Source: Chryseosolibacter sp035628595 (GTDB lineage Bacteria; Bacteroidota; Bacteroidia; Cytophagales; Cyclobacteriaceae). Taken from it: a stretch of DNA of 26,256 nt. The stretch covers positions 1 to 26,256 of the forward strand of contig DASPJN010000123.1 in NCBI GenBank assembly GCA_035628595.1, given 5' to 3'. Under the pieces are notes generated by a model that saw only the letters and a list, made by a program, of their open reading frames with translations, made no database searches and was not told the DNA's origin. The number at the start of each line of letters is the position of its first letter. The stretch's first letter is position 1. Made by a program: the position numbers and the translations under genes. This document shows positions 22,407 through 26,256 of this stretch, one piece after another.

Positions 22407-24782
22407 ATGGAAACATCCCAACCCCAGGTCTTTCCTTTTAAATCGGTACTTAGTCTTAAGCTGCTGATTGAATATTGGGAAGGTCAAATAAACAGAGGCA
22501 CAGTGTTAAATGTGCTAAGGGTCGTTTTCGAAGGGTTGGATGCTGACCATGAACTTCGCAAGCCGATCGACGATGTCAGGGTGATAGAAAAAAACCGGCA
22601 GCTTGTTGAATTTCTTATGAGCGCGGCCATTCCCCCGGCCCAGACTAATGAAGAGTTGATTGCAGCTACCGTTCCGTTTCGCTTTAACAGTTTTTATTCG
22701 ACCAAGGCATTTAATGAAAAAATAGATTTCCGGGAAATTGAAACTTCGGCCCGGGTAAACGTACCAGGGGAAAGTATTGCGACAGGAAAGACGATACACG
22801 CCTGTTTGATGATTCTTAATCAATACTATGGTGTAAACATCAACTTCGATAAGCCGATTCTTTTTACGATTCGCGATCCCAAAACCAGTCTCGATAAAGT
22901 TTATAAAATCGAAATAGGAAAACAGTTTATGGAGATCGTGCCGAAGGCGCCTATCCGGCCTATCGATGCCAAAATCATCCGTTTTCTCACTGAAAAAGTT
23001 TATGATGTCGATCTATGGCTTCAGTACATTAAACCCGATGATTTTGAGTTTCACGGGTTTATGACATTCCGGATGGTGGATGTGACCGAACAGGAAATGC
23101 TTTCCAACATCAAGTACGACCTGCTTGAAAAAAATGCTGTCGGCCAGAAGGCCAGTTTTGCAAAAATTGAACACAAGCTTCGATCAATTTTCGGGATGCC
23201 GGATATCCGCCTGGGCGTTGCGTTCTTTGGCCCGAACAACCAGATAATATTGAATAGCGCTGAAGACACTGATTGCTGGAAAGGCCTCACGCAGAAAATT
23301 GAAGCCGGTGTGTCCTGCGACGAATATACCGGCTCATTATATGAGCGCAGTTGGACTGAGAAACGCTTTATCGCGATTGAAAATCTCGAACAATACCCGT
23401 ACCGCGGCCCAGTCGAGGAAGCGCTGATTGCTAATGGCGTCAGGAATCTAATGCTTGCGCCATTAATTGAAGGAGGAGAAACCATTGGCATTTTGGAAGT
23501 GACCTCTCCGACGCCAGGAAAATTAAACTACATCAGCGCAGCAAAAATCGAACACGCTTTACCAATGTTCACCGCGGCGGTAAAGCGTGTGAAGGAAGAC
23601 ATGGATACGGAGATCCGTGCGCTCATCCAACAGGAGTGCACGAATATCCACCCCTCGGTTCAATGGCGCTTTTTTGAGGCTGGTACTAACCTGATGGCGA
23701 AGCGCAGACGTGGTGTTGATCCGTCTATGGAGGAAATTGTTTTCAAAGACGTTTATCCGCTTTTCGGCCTGGCCGATGTCCGGAATTCGTCTTTTGAAAG
23801 GAGCGATGCAATTCAGCATGATCTACTTGAGAATCTAAACCTCGCGAAAAATCTTTTGCTGCAAATTTACGCCGACCGTCAGATGCCAGTGATTGAGGAG
23901 GTCATTTTTAAGACAAACGCAAATATTGCAAGGCTTGACAAGGGGCTGGTTTCCGGAGACGAAAGCGACATTATCGCTTTTCTTAAAGAGGAAGTGATGC
24001 CGCTAATAAAACATTTCGAGAACGATACAAAAAGCCGCGAAGCCATCCTGGCATACTATAACACGTTAGATCCGGTGATTGGTGTAATGTATAAACGACG
24101 GAAAGCTTTTGAACAAAGTCTCTCGGAGATCAATAAAATGATTGCTTCCCATGTCGACGAGGCGCAACGAGTAGCGCAGCAGATGTTTCCGCATTATTTT
24201 GAAAAATACCAGACGGACGGAATTGAGTATACGATGTATATCGGCAGCTCGATCGTGAAAGACAGAAGTTTTGATCCGCTTTATCTTAAAAATTTCCGCC
24301 TGTGGCAGCTCATGCTAATGTGTGAGATTGATTTTCGGATGGATGAATTGAAACCAACGCTCTATAAGAATCTTGACATAACACAACTGATTCTTGTACA
24401 GGACCAGCCACTATCAATTCGCTTCCGTGCTGACGAAAAACAATTCGATGTTGATGGTGCTTACGACATCAGGTATGAGATTGTTAAGAAAAGGATCGAC
24501 AAGGCGCTGGTCAAAAATACGGGTGAGCGCCTGACGCAACCTGGAAAAATTGCTGTTGTGTTCAACCAGGCGAAAATGGAGGATGAGTACCGCCGATATT
24601 TTACTTACCTGCGGGATAAGAACCTCATTACCGGCAGCGTTGAATTATTGGAGCTTGAAGAGTTGCCTGGTGCAAATGGGCTGCGCGCATTGCGTGTTGA
24701 AGTGAAAAAGCAACCGAAGAAATCTCAAATCGTGTCGGATGACCGACTTAAGGAGCTTCGACGGGTTCTGAGTCTTCAGTAA
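22407..24782 (+). CDS. Large GAF-domain protein without recognisable output domain
   Basis: A soluble 791-residue protein with no signal peptide or membrane span. Residues about 250-398 form a GAF domain (FAKIEHKLRSIFGMPDIRLGV ... LMLAPLIEGGETIGILEV). It is flanked by an N-terminal region of about 245 residues and a C-terminal region of about 390 residues, largely helical (RRKAFEQSLSEINKMIASHVDEA), ending in a charged tail. No kinase, GGDEF, HD-GYP, phosphatase or DNA-binding motif is seen, so the GAF domain probably senses a ligand or partner and signals through the helical part. The family seems confined to this kind of organism, but that is an impression, not a search result. Followed 25 bases later by a lipoprotein gene on the same strand. 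Confidence 0.85.
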   Translation: METSQPQVFPFKSVLSLKLLIEYWEGQINRGTVLNVLRVVFEGLDADHELRKPIDDVRVIEKNRQLVEFLMSAAIPPAQTNEELIAATVPFRFNSFYSTKAFNEKIDFREIETSARVNVPGESIATGKTIHACLMILNQYYGVNINFDKPILFTIRDPKTSLDKVYKIEIGKQFMEIVPKAPIRPIDAKIIRFLTEKVYDVDLWLQYIKPDDFEFHGFMTFRMVDVTEQEMLSNIKYDLLEKNAVGQKASFAKIEHKLRSIFGMPDIRLGVAFFGPNNQIILNSAEDTDCWKGLTQKIEAGVSCDEYTGSLYERSWTEKRFIAIENLEQYPYRGPVEEALIANGVRNLMLAPLIEGGETIGILEVTSPTPGKLNYISAAKIEHALPMFTAAVKRVKEDMDTEIRALIQQECTNIHPSVQWRFFEAGTNLMAKRRRGVDPSMEEIVFKDVYPLFGLADVRNSSFERSDAIQHDLLENLNLAKNLLLQIYADRQMPVIEEVIFKTNANIARLDKGLVSGDESDIIAFLKEEVMPLIKHFENDTKSREAILAYYNTLDPVIGVMYKRRKAFEQSLSEINKMIASHVDEAQRVAQQMFPHYFEKYQTDGIEYTMYIGSSIVKDRSFDPLYLKNFRLWQLMLMCEIDFRMDELKPTLYKNLDITQLILVQDQPLSIRFRADEKQFDVDGAYDIRYEIVKKRIDKALVKNTGERLTQPGKIAVVFNQAKMEDEYRRYFTYLRDKNLITGSVELLELEELPGANGLRALRVEVKKQPKKSQIVSDDRLKELRRVLSLQ

Positions 24783-24807
24783 GATTGACCCGGCTAAAAT
24801 TGTAATT

Positions 24808-25365
24808 ATGAGAAACCTGATTTTCATTTGCTCACTTTTTGTTTGCGTTGCCTGTAAGGAGGTAAGTTTTCGTGAACCACAGCCCAAGGGAAAGAAGAGT
24901 CTCACATCGGTTCCAAAAAGTCTGCAAGGGAAATACCTCGCGCAGAAAGAAGGCGGTGAACTCGCGCAGGATACGGTTGTTATTTACAGCAACGGCTACC
25001 GCTTCGGCTACTTTAGTCCGGAAGAAAGATTGAATCACAAGGATGATCTCGATGAGGGGGTGTTAAGTGATTCATTGGTACTCCGTACCTATAAGAACTA
25101 TTATTTCGTAAACTTTTTGAACCGCCCCGAGTGGTTGCTTCGTGTTTTAGAGAAGCAGAAGAATGGCGATCTCATCTACATGGCACCTGAACAGGAGGGG
25201 GTTGATTTCAAAGACTATGTCGTTAAGCTTTCGTCGGAAATCAGGATCGATTCTACCGAGGTTGATGGTAAACGTATTTATCTGATTGATCCAACGCCGC
25301 GCGAGTTAGTCGGCTTAATTGAAAAAGGATATTTTTCCAGAACGTTATTAAAAAAGGTACAGTAA
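24808..25365 (+). CDS. Probable lipoprotein of unknown function
   Basis: The 185-residue product starts MRNLIFICSLFVCVACKEVS, a short signal with a probable lipidation cysteine at C16 (C-V-A-C; the -3 position is unusual). The mature part is charged and mixed alpha/beta, with a KSLQGKYLAQKEGGELAQDTV opening and a DSTEVDGKRIYLIDPTPREL segment near the end. No catalytic motif and no known family recognised. It lies 25 bases behind the GAF gene, so co-transcription is likely. It ends ten bases from the stop of the convergent prsW-like gene. Confidence 0.8.
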   Translation: MRNLIFICSLFVCVACKEVSFREPQPKGKKSLTSVPKSLQGKYLAQKEGGELAQDTVVIYSNGYRFGYFSPEERLNHKDDLDEGVLSDSLVLRTYKNYYFVNFLNRPEWLLRVLEKQKNGDLIYMAPEQEGVDFKDYVVKLSSEIRIDSTEVDGKRIYLIDPTPRELVGLIEKGYFSRTLLKKVQ

Positions 25366-25375
25366 ACTGTGCGTG

Positions 25376-26113
25376 TTATACTGTCGGCGGATCGGCATCC
25401 ACTTTTTCCCGTTCAACAACTTTATGAATAAACGGAGAAGCCTGCTGATGTAAACGAATTGCCTTTCGCGACAGGATAAGACCAACGACCAATGATAGAA
25501 TCGCGAATATCCAGACACCCGCCCAGATATCTTTCACTTCGGCAATAAACCAGAAATAGTCATAAGCGCCATGGAAGAATGTCGCCGCCATTAACCCAAG
25601 CATGCCATAGTAGAAAGTTTGCGAATGGACGAATTTAGCTTTGCCCAGGTAGTAGCCCATCATTACACCGAAGGTAGCATGCGCGGGCACCGCCGTGAAC
25701 ATTCTAAGAATCCCGGTTTCAAAACCATACTGAAACACATACATAATATTTTCGAGGGTGGCGAATCCCATGCTCACCATTACAGCATAGACAATCCCGT
25801 CGAAAGGCTCATTAAAATTCTTATTCGGAAAAAGAATCAGGCGAACGAAAATGAACTTGCTCATTTCCTCTACCAGGGCCACCATAAAAAACGCATCGAT
25901 GAATTGATCAACCAGATCGTCTGGCTGAAATACGATAATTGCAGTGAGGGGCCAGCTTATGCTCAGTGTTAAAAGCGTGCTGAGAACGCCGTAAAAGAAG
26001 CTGGTTAATAATAACGCCAAAGGCTCCCGCTCATGTTTATCTTTTAGGTAGATAAAAAGCATGATCGCGGCGCCCGGCGCGAGGGCTATTCCAAAAAGTT
26101 CCAGAAACTCCAT
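25376..26113 (-). CDS. PrsW-family intramembrane metalloprotease
   Basis: PrsW proteins are multi-pass glutamic/metallo proteases related to CAAX proteases; in Bacillus PrsW cleaves the anti-sigma factor RsiW. The 245-residue product has about seven hydrophobic segments and the family motifs EEMSKF (82-87), EPFDGIVYA (102-110), FATLEN (117-122), PAHATFG with H145, and FFHGAYD with H181. All putative active-site residues are present. Start MEFLELFGIALAPGAAIMLF is typical. No anti-sigma factor gene is adjacent, so the substrate is unknown. It lies 20 bases behind the thioredoxin-fold gene, probably in the same transcript. Confidence 0.9.
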   Translation of the reverse strand: MEFLELFGIALAPGAAIMLFIYLKDKHEREPLALLLTSFFYGVLSTLLTLSISWPLTAIIVFQPDDLVDQFIDAFFMVALVEEMSKFIFVRLILFPNKNFNEPFDGIVYAVMVSMGFATLENIMYVFQYGFETGILRMFTAVPAHATFGVMMGYYLGKAKFVHSQTFYYGMLGLMAATFFHGAYDYFWFIAEVKDIWAGVWIFAILSLVVGLILSRKAIRLHQQASPFIHKVVEREKVDADPPTV

Positions 26114-26133
26114 GCAGAATCGAAGTTAACACA

Positions 26134-26256
26134 TTACTCAATGTGTCCTTCAACTTCATCCATCTTTTGAGAAGTATATTTTCCGGACGTTGCGAAAACA
26201 ATTTTGCCTTCAGGATTGAGCACAAAAAAATACGGGATATCCCGCTTTTCGAAGTC
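26134..26256 (-). CDS. Thioredoxin-fold protein, C-terminal end (5' part outside window)
   Basis: The last 40 residues of a minus-strand gene run off the right edge. The sequence includes IPYFFVLNPEGKIVFAT, the cis-proline strand (IP) and FFVLNPEGKI beta-hairpin that are typical of the C-terminal half of TlpA/ResA-like and AhpC/TSA-like thioredoxin folds, followed by a helix MDEVEGHIE before TAA at 26134-26136. The redox CxxC motif, if any, lies outside the window. A longer open frame on the same strand (26037-26225) covers this stretch in a different frame and is a shadow. Confidence 0.75.
   Translation of the reverse strand, partial: DFEKRDIPYFFVLNPEGKIVFATSGKYTSQKMDEVEGHIE

Noticed and set aside
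23051..23491. Minus-strand open frame of 146 codons inside the GAF-protein gene
   Set aside because: Antisense shadow of a well-supported gene; no family features or upstream signals.
26037..26225. 62-codon minus-strand frame at the right end
   Set aside because: It overlaps the PrsW start in another frame. The frame ending at 26134 gives a recognisable thioredoxin-fold end instead.

Overview
The window reads as a chromosome segment of a member of the Bacteroidota, most likely a Cytophagales-type bacterium. The signs are promoters of the TTTG-N17/19-TAnnTTTG form in front of a tRNA pair and of a secreted beta-propeller gene, mostly weak or absent Shine-Dalgarno sequences, many Sec signal peptides and lipoboxes on proteins of unknown function, a TonB-dependent receptor, and PrsW and exported M20 peptidases. 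The species-level assignment is inference. I see no phage, IS element, CRISPR array or recognisable defence island.

Layout. 1-738: 3' end of mutS. 920-1855: membrane fatty-acyl desaturase. 1904-2690: promoter, tRNA-Gly(GCC) and tRNA-Leu(UAA), followed by a tandem partial duplication in which the 3' part of tRNA-Leu, its terminator and a GIY-YIG nuclease gene occur twice; both nuclease copies are decayed. 2695-3510 (-): membrane protein of unknown function. 3635-6484 (+): exported TPR-CHAT protein. 6552-8369 (-): exported beta-propeller protein with its own promoter and terminator. 8549-12944 (+): a tightly coupled three-gene unit of TonB-dependent receptor, YfiR-like periplasmic protein and CHASE8 histidine kinase. 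12946-13598 (-): a possible 26-40-residue membrane peptide and a small TPR protein. 13729-15027 (-): exported M20 amidohydrolase, divergent from a run of plus-strand genes: Rieske ferredoxin, two exported unknowns, the DNA glycosylase AlkC and a DUF763 protein (to 19509). 19592-21012 (-): two tandem paralogous secreted proteins with a shared terminator. 21142-21522 (+): small TfoX-N-like protein. 21525-22256 (-): lipoprotein. 22407-25365 (+): GAF-domain protein and lipoprotein. 25376-26256 (-): PrsW protease preceded by the 3' end of a thioredoxin-fold gene.

How the genes may work together. The clearest functional unit is 8549-12944. YfiR is known in Pseudomonas as the periplasmic repressor of the CHASE8 diguanylate cyclase YfiN. 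Here a YfiR homologue is translationally coupled to an outer-membrane receptor on one side and to a CHASE8 histidine kinase on the other, which suggests signalling from the outer membrane through the periplasm to a kinase. AlkC and the DUF763 protein (with a helix-hairpin-helix-like motif) look like a DNA-repair pair. The GIY-YIG/tRNA repeat is the most unusual piece of DNA structure in the window.
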